NCBI RefSeq assembly: GCF_004519305.1 | Contig: NZ_SOZA01000042.1 | Location: 1-44,269, forward strand | Reading direction: 5' to 3' | DNA length: 44,269 bases | Origin: Pseudomonas sp. RIT623 | GTDB lineage: Bacteria > Pseudomonadota > Gammaproteobacteria > Pseudomonadales > Pseudomonadaceae | In this document: one piece after another, positions 24,904-35,060 of the stretch | Position numbering within the stretch: the stretch's first letter is position 1 | How the letters are laid out: each line of letters begins with the position of its first letter | The notes under the pieces: generated by a model | Told to the model about the DNA's origin: nothing | Database searches by the model: none | The model's input: the letters and a program-made list of their open reading frames with translations, nothing else | Program-made: the position numbers and the translations under genes

Positions 24904-25398
24904 ATGAGCCGAGCATTCGTCAATGAAGACCAGGCCGCCGCCCAGGCCAGCCAGCCGGTCGAGCGCCTGGTCAGCGACCAGCCCAACTATGTCACCGCCA
25001 GCGGCCTGGCGCAGTTGCAGCAGCGAGTGGCCGCGCTCAATGCATTGCGCGCCGAGCTGCAGGCCGAGGGCAATGCCGACAAGCAGCGTCTGGCCGATAC
25101 CGAGCGTGACCTGCGCTATTTCACCGCCCGGGTACAGAGCGCGCAGGTGGTACCTGCTGCAACGTCCACGGAGAAGGTGCAGATCGGCAGCCTGGTGCGC
25201 TTCGTCGATGAGCATGACCAGGAGCATCAGGTGCAACTGGTGGGCGAGGATCAGGCCGATGCCGCCCAAGGCTTGATCAACTGGGGCTCGCCGCTGGGGC
25301 GGGCGCTTTTGGGGGCCAGGCCTGGGGATGAAGTATTGTGGCGAAGGCCGGCGGGGGACCAGATGCTCGAGGTGCTGGCCATTCTGGGTGAGTGCTGA
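24904..25398 (+). CDS. GreA/GreB-family protein lacking the acidic tip
   Basis: 164 residues behind a strong AAGGAGG site. The C-terminal FKBP-like Gre domain is clear (VQIGSLVRFVDEHDQEHQVQLVG, INWGSPLGRALLGARPGDEV). The N-terminal coiled coil is present (YVTASGLAQLQQRVAALNAL ... KQRLADTERDLRYFTARVQ), but the tip that in GreA/GreB reads GDxSENA(D/E)Y is reduced to AEGNADKQR: the two acidic residues that hold the catalytic magnesium are absent. It should still enter the RNA polymerase secondary channel but not stimulate transcript cleavage. It may regulate polymerase as DksA or Gfh1 do. Family is firm; the role is inferred. Confidence 0.85.
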   Translation: MSRAFVNEDQAAAQASQPVERLVSDQPNYVTASGLAQLQQRVAALNALRAELQAEGNADKQRLADTERDLRYFTARVQSAQVVPAATSTEKVQIGSLVRFVDEHDQEHQVQLVGEDQADAAQGLINWGSPLGRALLGARPGDEVLWRRPAGDQMLEVLAILGEC

Positions 25399-25407
25399 AA
25401 TCACCGC

Positions 25408-25441
25408 GGCCGCTTCGCGCCCTTTTCGGCGCGAGGCGGCC
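25408..25441. terminator. bidirectional hairpin between the Gre-like gene and gdhA
   Basis: GGCCGCTTCGCGCC/GGCGCGAGGCGGCC with a six-base loop and one mismatch lies between two convergent stop codons. It lacks a T-run but is very stable. Confidence 0.65.
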
Positions 25442-25454
25442 ACAAGTTAGCGAA

Positions 25455-26795
25455 TCAGACCACGCCTTGGGCCAGCATCGCGTCAGCTACCTTCACGAAG
25501 CCGGCGATATTGGCGCCCTTGACGTAGTTGATGCTGCCATCGGCCTCTTCGCCGTAGTGCACGCAGGCATGGTGGATCGACTGCATGATGTGGTGCAGCT
25601 TGCTGTCCACCTCCCCGGCGGTCCACAACAGGCGCATGGCGTTCTGCGACATCTCCAGCCCCGAAACGGCCACGCCGCCGGCATTGGACGCCTTGCCCGG
25701 CGCGTAGAGAATGCCGGCCTCGATGAAGATATCCACAGCCTCCAGGGTGGTCGGCATGTTGGCGCCTTCGGCAACGCAGATACAGCCATTGCGCAACAGG
25801 GTACGAGCGTCTTCGGCGCCCAGTTCGTTCTGCGTCGCGCACGGCAGCGCGATATCGCATGCCAGGCTCCAGGGCGTCTGGCCTTTGCGGAACTCCAGGC
25901 CGAACTGCTCGGCCAGCTCGCTGATGCGGCCGCGCTTGACGTTCTTCAGCTCCATCACCGCGTCCCACTGGGCATCGGTAAGGCCGGCTTCGGCATACAA
26001 GGTGCCTTCGGAGTCTGACAGCGAAATCACCTTGCCGCCCAGGTCCATGACCTTGCGCGCCGCGTACTGGGCGACGTTACCGGAACCGGAGATCGCCACC
26101 CGGCGGCCGTCGATGCGCTGGTCGCGGCGCTTGAGCATCTCTTCGGCGAAGTACACGCAGCCGTAGCCGGTGGCCTCCGGGCGGATCAGGCTGCCGCCAT
26201 AGGTCATGCCCTTGCCGGTCAGCACCGAAGTGAACTGGTTGGCCAGGCGCTTGTACTGGCCGAACAGGAAACCGATCTCGCGGGCCCCGACGCCGATGTC
26301 ACCGGCCGGCACGTCGAGGTCGGCGCCAATGTGGCGGTACAGCTCGCTCATGAACGCCTGGCAGAAGCGCATCACCTCGGCATCGCTCTTGCCCTTCGGA
26401 TCGAAGTCCGAACCGCCCTTGCCGCCGCCCATGGGCAGCGAGGTCAGGGAGTTCTTGAACACCTGCTCGAAGGCCAGGAACTTGAGCACGCCCAGGTTGA
26501 CCGACGGGTGGAAGCGCAGGCCGCCCTTGTACGGGCCAATGGCGCTGCTCATCTGGATGCGGTAGCCGCGGTTGACCTGGACCTTGCCCTGGTCGTCGAC
26601 CCACGACACACGGAACAGCACGGCGCGCTCGGGTTCGACCATGCGTTCGAGAATGCCTGCTTGCAGGTAGTGAGGGTTGGCTTCAAGGAAAGGCCACAGG
26701 CTGCGCAGCACCTCCTCCACGGCCTGGTGGAATTCGGGCTGGGCCGGGTCGCGTTGTTGCAGCCGGGCCAGGAAATCGTCGACAGATTCGATCAT
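25455..26795 (-). CDS. gdhA: NADP-specific glutamate dehydrogenase
   Basis: 446 residues, the length of the hexameric bacterial enzyme. Conserved sites: PYKGGLRFHPSVNLGVLKFL (substrate lysine), LPMGGGKGGSDFDP (active-site lysine), LDVPAGDIGVG, TGKGMTYGGSLIRPEATGYG and a dinucleotide fold VAISGSGNVAQYAA. It makes glutamate from 2-oxoglutarate and ammonia. Two starts compete: ATG 26795 has GGTGAG at good spacing, while ATG 26804 (three more residues) lies too close to it. An A-rich AAAAACAA sequence (26819-26826) and a TGTATACA dyad lie upstream. Confidence 0.96.
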   Translation of the reverse strand: MIESVDDFLARLQQRDPAQPEFHQAVEEVLRSLWPFLEANPHYLQAGILERMVEPERAVLFRVSWVDDQGKVQVNRGYRIQMSSAIGPYKGGLRFHPSVNLGVLKFLAFEQVFKNSLTSLPMGGGKGGSDFDPKGKSDAEVMRFCQAFMSELYRHIGADLDVPAGDIGVGAREIGFLFGQYKRLANQFTSVLTGKGMTYGGSLIRPEATGYGCVYFAEEMLKRRDQRIDGRRVAISGSGNVAQYAARKVMDLGGKVISLSDSEGTLYAEAGLTDAQWDAVMELKNVKRGRISELAEQFGLEFRKGQTPWSLACDIALPCATQNELGAEDARTLLRNGCICVAEGANMPTTLEAVDIFIEAGILYAPGKASNAGGVAVSGLEMSQNAMRLLWTAGEVDSKLHHIMQSIHHACVHYGEEADGSINYVKGANIAGFVKVADAMLAQGVV

Positions 26796-26914
26796 GGTAG
26801 ACATCTCACCAAGAGGGATTGTTTTTGGTTTTTTCAGGAATGTACCAAGAACCAATCGCACTGGAACAGGGCGCAATGTCGTTTTTATGAAATTATTTGG
26901 TGCGAATTCTATAA

Positions 26915-26924
26915 CTGTATACAA
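26915..26924. promoter_or_regulatory. TGTATACA dyad upstream of gdhA
   Basis: CTGTATACAA is one base from the perfect palindrome TTGTATACAA found upstream of the nucleobase permease at 39877-39886. Dyads of this form are commonly bound by GntR- or TetR-type repressors. The protein is not identified. Confidence 0.4.
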
Positions 26925-26980
26925 GTTTTCCGCTGTATCCGTGAGAGAGCACTTGTTCCTTGCTCTCCTGTAACGCAGCA

Positions 26981-27003
26981 ATCGCGGGCAAACCCGCTCC
27001 CAC
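26981..27003 (-). repeat. degenerate single REP element
   Basis: ATCGCGGGCAAACCCGCTCC with CAC after it is a variant of the 15961-15984 arm, one base shorter and with a weakened central stem. It stands alone between gdhA and ettA. Confidence 0.75.
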
Positions 27004-27035
27004 GCCAGCTATTCAAACGCGAGTACACAGGGCAC

Positions 27036-27061
27036 AAAAATGGGGCCCCTGAGGGCCCCAT
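27036..27061 (-). terminator. intrinsic terminator of ettA
   Basis: ATGGGGCCC-ctga-GGGCCCCAT (27040-27061) is followed on the minus strand by a run of five T. It lies 22 bases after the ettA stop. Confidence 0.88.
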
Positions 27062-27082
27062 CGTTGTGCAGCGAAAACCGGC

Positions 27083-28750
27083 TTACTGGGCCAGTTTCTT
27101 GTGACGCACGCGGTGCGGCTGGGCAGCGGCGTCGCCCAGGCGCTTCTTGCGGTCGGCTTCGTACTCGGTGTAGTTACCCTCGAAGAACACCACGCTCGAA
27201 TCGTCCTCGTAGGCCAGGATATGCGTGGCCACACGGTCCAGGAACCAACGGTCGTGGGAAATCACGATGGCGGCGCCGGGGAAGTCCAGCAGGGCTTCTT
27301 CCAGGGAGCGCAGGGTTTCGACGTCGAGGTCGTTGGACGGTTCGTCGAGCAGCAGGACGTTGCCGCCCTCCTTCAGGGTCAGGGCCAGGTGCAGGCGGCC
27401 ACGCTCACCACCGGAGAGGTCCTTGACGAACTTCTGCTGGTCGCCGCCCTTGAAGTTGAAGCGGCCGACGTAGGTGCGCGACGGGATCTCGTAGCTGCCG
27501 ATGCGAATCTGGTCGGAGCCGTCGGAAATCTGCTGGAACACGGTCTTGCTGCCGTCCAGGTCCTCGCGGCTCTGGTCGACGCAGGCCAGTTGCACGGTTT
27601 CGCCGATCTCGATGCTGCCCGAGTCCGGCTGCTCCTTGCCCATCAGCATGCGGAACAGGGTCGACTTACCGGCACCGTTACCGCCGATCACGCCGACGAT
27701 GGCGCCCTTGGGCATGGCGAACGACAGGTTGTCGATCAGCACGCGATCGCCGTAGCCTTTGGTGACGTTCTTGAACTCGATGACCTTGTCGCCCAGGCGC
27801 GGACCGGCCGGGATGTAGATCTCGTTGGTCTCGCTGCGCTTCTGGAATTCCTGCGACTGCATTTCTTCGAAACGCTGCAGACGGGCCTTGGATTTGGACT
27901 GGCGGGCCTTGGCGCCTTTGCGCACCCACTCCAGTTCCTCTTTCATGGCCTTCTCGTGGGCGCTCTGCTGCTTGGACTCCTGCGCCAGACGCTCCGACTT
28001 GGCCTCCAGCCAGCCCGAGTAGTTGCCTTCGTACGGGATGCCCGCGCCGCGGTCCAGCTCGAGGATCCAGCCGGCGACGTTGTCGAGGAAGTAACGGTCG
28101 TGGGTGATCGCCACCACGGTGCCCGGGAAGTCGTGCAGGAAGCGCTCCAGCCAGGCCACCGAGTCGGCGTCCAGGTGGTTGGTCGGTTCGTCCAGCAGCA
28201 GCATGTCGGGGGCCGACAGCAGCAGGCGGCACAGCGCCACCCGGCGCTTCTCGCCACCGGACAGGTGCTCGATCTTCGCGTCCCAGGCTGGCAGGCGCAG
28301 GGCATCGGCGGCAACGTCCAGCTGGCGCTCGAGGTTGTGGCCGTCGGCGGCCTGTAGGATCGCCTCGAGCTTGGCCTGCTCGGCGGCCAGCTTGTCGAAG
28401 TCGGCATCGGGATCGGCGTAGGCGGCGTAGACCTCGTCCAGGCGGGCCTGGGCGTCCTTGATCACGCTGACCGCTTCCTCGACCACTTCGCGCACGGTCT
28501 TGCTCGGGTCCAGCTGCGGCTCCTGGGGCAGGTAGCCGACGTTGATGTCGGGCATCGGACGGGCTTCGCCGTCGAATTCCTTGTCGACGCCCGCCATGAT
28601 CCGCAACAGGGTCGATTTACCCGCGCCGTTCAGGCCCAGCACGCCGATCTTGGCGCCGGGGAAGAACGACAGGGAAATATTCTTGAGAATTTCCCGCTTC
28701 GGCGGCACGACCTTGCTCAGCCGATGCATGGTGTAGACGTATTGAGCCAA
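27083..28750 (-). CDS. ettA: energy-dependent translational throttle protein EttA (ABC-F)
   Basis: 555 residues, equal to E. coli EttA and closely similar along its length (YVYTMHRLSKVVPPKREIL). Two ABC domains: first GLNGAGKST, LSGGEKRR, LLLDEPTNHLD; second GGNGAGKST, LSGGERGR, LLLDEPSNDLD. The linker between them contains the P-site tRNA interaction motif region. It binds the ribosomal E site and gates the first elongation step according to ATP level. TTG 28750 is chosen (GAGGG seven bases upstream, start MAQYVYTM as in E. coli); TTG 28756 is too close to the ribosome site. Confidence 0.96.
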   Translation of the reverse strand: MAQYVYTMHRLSKVVPPKREILKNISLSFFPGAKIGVLGLNGAGKSTLLRIMAGVDKEFDGEARPMPDINVGYLPQEPQLDPSKTVREVVEEAVSVIKDAQARLDEVYAAYADPDADFDKLAAEQAKLEAILQAADGHNLERQLDVAADALRLPAWDAKIEHLSGGEKRRVALCRLLLSAPDMLLLDEPTNHLDADSVAWLERFLHDFPGTVVAITHDRYFLDNVAGWILELDRGAGIPYEGNYSGWLEAKSERLAQESKQQSAHEKAMKEELEWVRKGAKARQSKSKARLQRFEEMQSQEFQKRSETNEIYIPAGPRLGDKVIEFKNVTKGYGDRVLIDNLSFAMPKGAIVGVIGGNGAGKSTLFRMLMGKEQPDSGSIEIGETVQLACVDQSREDLDGSKTVFQQISDGSDQIRIGSYEIPSRTYVGRFNFKGGDQQKFVKDLSGGERGRLHLALTLKEGGNVLLLDEPSNDLDVETLRSLEEALLDFPGAAIVISHDRWFLDRVATHILAYEDDSSVVFFEGNYTEYEADRKKRLGDAAAQPHRVRHKKLAQ

Positions 28751-28910
28751 AACCAAGCCCTCTAATAGATAGGTAAAGACATCGACGCACGCCCAGGCAC
28801 AGGCCCGGGGGATGTGTTTACGGGGTGTCGTTGAACAAAGTGGGCCATTCTACGCCAAGTCGCGGCGTTGCACAGATGGGTAGATGGCGGGAGGGGGCCG
28901 CTTCGCGGCT

Positions 28911-28966
28911 ATCGCGGGGCAAGCCCGCGCCCACGCCAATAGAGGTGGGGCGGGCTTGGCGCGGAT
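28911..28966. repeat. diverged REP pair
   Basis: ATCGCGGGGCAAGCCCGCGC... (28911-28934) faces GTGGGGCGGGCTTGGCGCGG (28945-28964). The arms differ at several bases, so this is an older pair. It abuts the stop of the next gene. Confidence 0.75.
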
Positions 28967-29359
28967 TCAGACGTGTGCTTGCCGGGCCTTGCCACGCGGC
29001 AGGCGGCAGCGGTCCGATTGCTCGGCCAGGCGCGCGGCCCAGGCGGCCTTGACGCTGAAGCCGCCGCTGCGGGCGGGCTTGCCAGCCGGCTTGCTCACGG
29101 CCTTGGCAGGTGCGGCAGCGGGCTTGGCGGCCGGTTGCGCGGCAGCCTGGGCAACCGGCGCGGTGGCAGCCTTGGCCGACTTGCGCAGCTCAGCCAGCGA
29201 CGGCGCCTTGTTGGTGCTGGTGGCGGCCGCGTCCGGCTTGGCCAGCGAGCGCTGGCAGGTCTTGCAGGATACGTCCTCGGTCACGGCAGTGCTGACCAGG
29301 GTCTGACTGCTGCGCCCACAGGCGGAATCGAGGCCATTGGTGGAATAGTGGGTAACCAA
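28967..29359 (-). CDS. small protein with H-C-C-C finger and Ala/Lys/Pro-rich tail
   Basis: 130 residues from TTG 29359, with GGAG ten bases upstream and a stop codon just before, so no ATG start is available. Residues 4-36 hold His4, Cys14, Cys32 and Cys35 (VTHYSTNGLDSACGR ... EDVSCKTCQRSL), a plausible zinc site. Residues 50-105 are a low-complexity run rich in Ala, Lys and Pro (AAAQPAAKPAAAPAKAVSKP), like the tails of histone-H1-like AlgP proteins; the C-terminus is basic (CRLPRGKARQAHV). A nucleic-acid-binding role is likely but inferred. It is divergent from morA. Confidence 0.72.
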   Translation of the reverse strand: MVTHYSTNGLDSACGRSSQTLVSTAVTEDVSCKTCQRSLAKPDAAATSTNKAPSLAELRKSAKAATAPVAQAAAQPAAKPAAAPAKAVSKPAGKPARSGGFSVKAAWAARLAEQSDRCRLPRGKARQAHV

Positions 29360-29609
29360 AACCGTACATCTCCGTTACGTTGACTATTGAAGCGGGCGGC
29401 ATTCTCGCACAGCTGGCAGGGACTTGCCGAACCGGCATGACCGGCTGCAGGTCGGCCAACGGACACACGGACTGGCACTTTGCCATATTTGAAGGCATGC
29501 TATTCGGCTGGCATGTGCCACCCTATAGTGCGCCGAAGCACGGCACGCACCGTGCATGTGCCACGCCCTTAGCCCCCTGCCATCGCCAGCCCTATCGCAG
29601 GACCAACGC

Positions 29610-32600
29610 TTGACCAATCTCACGCAATCGCCCCTTCCGCGTCCTGCCGCAACCTCGGCCGGCAGCCACCTGCGTGGCTCGCTCAAGGGGGCGTTGGCCC
29701 TGCTCGCCCTGGTTTTGCTGGGGTTGCTGCTATGGCAACTGTTCGCCCAGTTCCGCCACACCCAGGCCGACCTGCGTGAGCAGAGCCTGGCGACCAGCGC
29801 CGAACTGGCCGATCACCTGAGCCTGAACATGGCGCTCAAGTCGCAGCAGGCGCTGAACCTGGTCCAGCCCTACGTCAAACCTCCGGCGCCTGCCGCCTTG
29901 CCGTCCCTGCTCGCTACCTTGCAGTCGCGCCTCCCGGCCCTGCGCGGCCTGGCCTGGCTGGATGGCGATGGCCGGGTGCGCAGCGACTCGCTGACGGGTA
30001 CCCCGGACCGTCAGCAGATTGACGAACTTGTGCTGCTGAACCAGGGCCGCGCGTTCTTCTACGGCAATGCCCCCGACAACCAACAGGTCTACCTGCTGCT
30101 GCGCCAGGCCGCCGAGCAGGATCGTGGCTACTGGCTGCTGCGCCTGAGCCCGGCGTACTACCGGGAACTGACCGTGCACCTGGACAGCCCGACCCACCCG
30201 CTGTGGCTGCTGGAGAACAGCCGCAATGGCGAGGTGCTCGAACGCCATGGCCACAAGCCCGGCAGCGGCGAGCCGCTGCAAAGCGTGATGCTGGCGTTCA
30301 TCGACAACAGCACCTGGCAGTTGCGCGGCCTGTTCGACGCAGGTCTTGCCCGCGACCGCTTGCTGCCGGCGCTGATCGGCAAGTGCGTGCTGGTGCTGTT
30401 CTGCGCCTTGCTGCCGGTGCTGGCGCTGATCAACATGCGCCGGCGCCAGCGTGCCCTGCAGGAAGACCGGCGGCGCTACCAGGAAATCTTCGAAGGCACC
30501 GGCGTCGCCCTGTGCGTGCTCGACCTCTCCAGCCTGCCCGGCCAGCTCGACCGCTACCACCTGCGCAACCGCGCCGCGCTCAAGCAAAGCCTGGCGCTGG
30601 ACAGCAACCTGCGCCGCACCTTGCTGCAAGAGTTGAAGATCACCGAGATCAACCAAGTGGCCCGCCAGTTGCTCAATGTCGAGTGCCATGAGGGCGCCTG
30701 GCAGCGCCTGATCGATGGCAGCGGCGATGGCCGCGACAGCGTCGGCATGCAACTGATCGACGCGCTGATCGAACAGCGCCAGCAACTGGAACTGGAAGTG
30801 CGCCTGCCCGCCCCCTTGGGCGGCGAGCTGCACCTGTGGCTGATGGCGCGCCTGCCCCAGCAGCGCCGCGACTTCCAGGCAGTGATCCTGAGCATCAGCG
30901 ACATCACCAGCCGCAAGCAGGTGGAGCTGTCGCTGCTCGAGCGCGAGGGTTTCTGGTCGGACGTGGTGCGCACCGTGCCCGATCAGCTCTACGTGCAGGA
31001 CGTGAACAGCCAGCGGATGATCTTCAGCAACCGCCACCTGGGCCAGACCCTGGGCTATGACCGCGCCGAGCTGGCGCAGATGGGCGAGCGCTTCTGGGAA
31101 ATGCTCCTGCACCCCGACGATGCCGAACACTACCGCGCCCTGCGCCAACAGCAGCGCGACACCAGCTACGGCGAATCACTGCACTGCCAACTGCGCTTCC
31201 GTCACCGCGATGGCGGCTGGCGCTGCTACGAGATCCGCGAGCAGGTGCTGACCCGCGACGCCGAGGGCCAGGTCAGCCGCATCATCGGCGTGGGCAAGGA
31301 CGTCACCGTGCAGATCGAGGCCAGCGAATCGCTGCGCGACAGCGAGCAGCGCTACCGCATGCTCGCCGAAAGCATCAGCGACGTGATCTTCTCCACCGAC
31401 AGCCAGTTGCAGCTCAACTACGTCAGCCCGTCGGTACAAGCGGTGCTGGGCTACCAGGCCGACTGGATCTTCGCCAACGGCTGGCAGTCGATCATTGCCA
31501 ACCCCGGCCAGCTCACCGGCGTCTACGGCCTGCTCGAGCGGGTCAGCAAGGCTGTGGGCGACCCCGCGCAACTGGCCCAGTTGCGCGATACCCTGCCCAC
31601 TCAGCTGTTCCTGTTCGACTGCCTGCGCGCCGATGGTCGCAAGATTCCCATCGAGCTGCGCCTGGTGCTGGTGTGGGACGAGCACGCGCGCTTCGAAGGC
31701 GTGCTCGGCGTCGGCCGCGACATCAGCCAGCAGCGCCGCGCGGAAAAAGACCTGCGCATGGCCGCCACGGTATTCGAGCACTCCACCTCGGCCATCCTGA
31801 TCACCGACCCGGCGGGCTATATAGTCCAGGCCAACGAGGCGTTCAGCCGGGTCAGTGGCTACGCGGTGGCCGAGGTGCTCGACCAACTGCCGGGCATGCT
31901 CACCGTCGAGCAACAGCAGAACGCCCACCTGGGCTTTGTACTCAAGCAGCTCAACCAGCGCGGCAGCTGGGAGGGCGAGGTGTGGCTCAAGCGCCGCAAC
32001 GGCGAGCACTACCCGGCCTGGGTCGGCATCACCGCGGTGCTCGACGACGAAGGCGACCTGGCCAGCTACGTGTGCTTCTTCACCGACATCAGCGAACGCA
32101 AGGCCAGCGAGCAGCGCATCCACCGCCTGGCCTACTACGACGCCCTGACCCACCTGCCCAACCGCACGCTGTTCCAGGACCGCTTGTACACCGCCCTGCA
32201 ACAGGCCGAGCGGCACAAGGCCTGGGTGGTGCTGATGTTCCTCGACCTCGACCGCTTCAAGCCGATCAACGACTCCCTCGGCCATGCCGCCGGCGATCGC
32301 ATGCTCAAGGACATGGCCGAACGCCTGCTGGCCTGCGTCGACGACGACGACACCGTGGCACGCATGGGCGGCGATGAATTCACCCTGCTGCTGCAGCCGC
32401 GGGTCACCCGTGAGCAGGCGCTGAACCGCGCCATCCACGTGGCCGAAAGCATCCTCGGCGGGCTGGTCACCCCGTTCGTGCTGGAGAACCGCGAGTTCTT
32501 CGTCACCGCCAGTATCGGCATCGCCCTCAGCCCGCAGGATGGCAGCGAACTCAGCCAGCTGATGAAGAACGCCGACACGGCGATGTACCACGCCAAGGAG

Positions 32601-33440
32601 CGTGGCAAGAACAACTTCCAGTTCTACCAGGCGGACATGAACGCCAGCGCCCTGGAGCGCCTGGAGCTGGAAAGCGACCTGCGCCATGCCCTGGAGCAGA
32701 ACGAGTTCACCCTCTACTACCAGCCGCAGTTCAGCGGCGACGGCAAGCGCCTGACCGGTGCCGAGGCGCTGCTGCGCTGGCGCCACCCGACCCGCGGCCT
32801 GGTGCCACCGGGCGATTTCATCCCGGTGATCGAGGAGCTGGGCCTGGTGGTGGATGTCGGCGACTGGGTGCTGCACGAGGCCTGCCGCCAGCTCAAGGCC
32901 TGGCACAAGGAGAAGGTGCGGGTGCCGAAAGTCTCGGTGAACATCTCCGCCCGGCAGTTCTCCGACGGCCAGCTGGGTACGCGCATCGCCACCATCCTGG
33001 AAGAGACCGGCCTGCCGCCGGCGTGCCTGGAACTGGAACTGACCGAGAGCATCCTGATGCGCGAGGTCAACGAAGCCATGCAGATCCTCGACAGCCTGAA
33101 GAACCTCGGTTTGAGCATCGCGGTCGACGACTTCGGCACCGGCTACTCGTCGCTCAACTACCTCAAGCAGTTCCCCATCGACGTGCTGAAAATCGACCGC
33201 ACCTTCGTCGACGGCCTGCCCGAGGGCGAGCAGGACGCGCAGATCGCCCGGGCGATCATCGCCATGGCCCACAGCCTGAACCTGGCGGTGATCGCCGAGG
33301 GCGTCGAGACCCACGAGCAGCTGGAGTTCCTGCGCGAGCATGGTTGCGACGAAGTGCAGGGCTACCTGTTCGGCCGGCCGATGCCAGCCAACCAGTTCGA
33401 GGCGCAGTTCAGCAACGAAACGTTGTTCATGTTCCAGTGA
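29610..33440 (+). CDS. morA: MorA-type c-di-GMP synthase/phosphodiesterase (PAS-GGDEF-EAL)
   Basis: 1276 residues. Membrane segments near 25-45 and 251-276 enclose a ~200-residue periplasmic sensor; then about four PAS-like domains (for example REGFWSDVVRTVPDQLYVQD, RYRMLAESISDVIFSTDS, MAATVFEHSTSAILITDP), a GGDEF domain (GGDEF at 920) and an EAL domain (EAL at 1052-1054, with ELTESILM, VDDFGTGYSSLNYL and IAEGVETHEQLEFL intact). Both active sites look complete; the RxxD inhibitory site before GGDEF is absent. Size and position next to glyA match P. aeruginosa PA4601 morA, which controls motility and biofilm. TTG 29610 has AGGA seven bases upstream; ATG 29556 has no such site. Confidence 0.93.
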   Translation: MTNLTQSPLPRPAATSAGSHLRGSLKGALALLALVLLGLLLWQLFAQFRHTQADLREQSLATSAELADHLSLNMALKSQQALNLVQPYVKPPAPAALPSLLATLQSRLPALRGLAWLDGDGRVRSDSLTGTPDRQQIDELVLLNQGRAFFYGNAPDNQQVYLLLRQAAEQDRGYWLLRLSPAYYRELTVHLDSPTHPLWLLENSRNGEVLERHGHKPGSGEPLQSVMLAFIDNSTWQLRGLFDAGLARDRLLPALIGKCVLVLFCALLPVLALINMRRRQRALQEDRRRYQEIFEGTGVALCVLDLSSLPGQLDRYHLRNRAALKQSLALDSNLRRTLLQELKITEINQVARQLLNVECHEGAWQRLIDGSGDGRDSVGMQLIDALIEQRQQLELEVRLPAPLGGELHLWLMARLPQQRRDFQAVILSISDITSRKQVELSLLEREGFWSDVVRTVPDQLYVQDVNSQRMIFSNRHLGQTLGYDRAELAQMGERFWEMLLHPDDAEHYRALRQQQRDTSYGESLHCQLRFRHRDGGWRCYEIREQVLTRDAEGQVSRIIGVGKDVTVQIEASESLRDSEQRYRMLAESISDVIFSTDSQLQLNYVSPSVQAVLGYQADWIFANGWQSIIANPGQLTGVYGLLERVSKAVGDPAQLAQLRDTLPTQLFLFDCLRADGRKIPIELRLVLVWDEHARFEGVLGVGRDISQQRRAEKDLRMAATVFEHSTSAILITDPAGYIVQANEAFSRVSGYAVAEVLDQLPGMLTVEQQQNAHLGFVLKQLNQRGSWEGEVWLKRRNGEHYPAWVGITAVLDDEGDLASYVCFFTDISERKASEQRIHRLAYYDALTHLPNRTLFQDRLYTALQQAERHKAWVVLMFLDLDRFKPINDSLGHAAGDRMLKDMAERLLACVDDDDTVARMGGDEFTLLLQPRVTREQALNRAIHVAESILGGLVTPFVLENREFFVTASIGIALSPQDGSELSQLMKNADTAMYHAKERGKNNFQFYQADMNASALERLELESDLRHALEQNEFTLYYQPQFSGDGKRLTGAEALLRWRHPTRGLVPPGDFIPVIEELGLVVDVGDWVLHEACRQLKAWHKEKVRVPKVSVNISARQFSDGQLGTRIATILEETGLPPACLELELTESILMREVNEAMQILDSLKNLGLSIAVDDFGTGYSSLNYLKQFPIDVLKIDRTFVDGLPEGEQDAQIARAIIAMAHSLNLAVIAEGVETHEQLEFLREHGCDEVQGYLFGRPMPANQFEAQFSNETLFMFQ

Positions 33441-33461
33441 CCGTGGCGCAACACGGTCACT
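33436..33461 (+). terminator. hairpin at the morA stop
   Basis: AGTGACCGTG-gcgcaa-CACGGTCACT is a perfect 10-bp stem that contains the morA stop codon. There is no T-run; it runs directly into a REP element. Confidence 0.55.
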
Positions 33462-33579
33462 GTAGGAGCGGCCTTGTGTCGCGAAAGGACCGCAACGCGG
33501 TCCCGGCAAGCTTTGCATCAACGCTGAAATCCTGGGTCTGCTACGCAGCCCTTTCGCGGCACAAGGCCGCTCCTACAGG
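33461..33579. repeat. inverted REP pair between morA and glyA
   Basis: TGTAGGAGCGGCCTTGTGTC... (33461-33488) faces CCCTTTCGCGGCACAAGGCC... (33549-33579), with 60 bases between that hold a small GGACCGC/GCGGTCC stem. Same type as 10930-11001. The 309-base gap between morA and glyA otherwise holds only a TAGAAT -10-like box at 33709-33714 without a clear -35. Confidence 0.88.
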
Positions 33580-33749
33580 GGCACGGCGCAGCGCGCTAAA
33601 AGCGGACCCCGAGGTCAACTCCAGCCCAGTCGCCACGCGGCCTGCAACATGAACCCCATTGGTCCGCGACTTGATGCCACTTCATATGCCAGCGGCGAAT
33701 CAATCGGTTAGAATGCACCCCCAATTCAGCCCGATCCTTGAGGACCGCC

Positions 33750-35003
<1,254 letters not shown>

Positions 35004-35022
35004 TTGGCAGACGCTTGATGTG

Positions 35023-35052
35023 AAAAAGCCCGGCTATGTGCCGGGCTTTTTT
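35023..35052. terminator. bidirectional terminator of glyA and the toxin-antitoxin pair
   Basis: Stem AAAAAGCCCGG/CCGGGCTTTTT with a seven-base loop. The A- and T-runs let it work on both strands; the antitoxin stop is nine bases away on the other side. Confidence 0.93.
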
Positions 35053-35060
35053 CTGCGTGT

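Noticed and set aside
33441..33749. Glycine riboswitch or other leader RNA before glyA.
   Set aside because: The gap consists of a hairpin and a REP pair; I see no tandem aptamer pattern or terminator-antiterminator structure.
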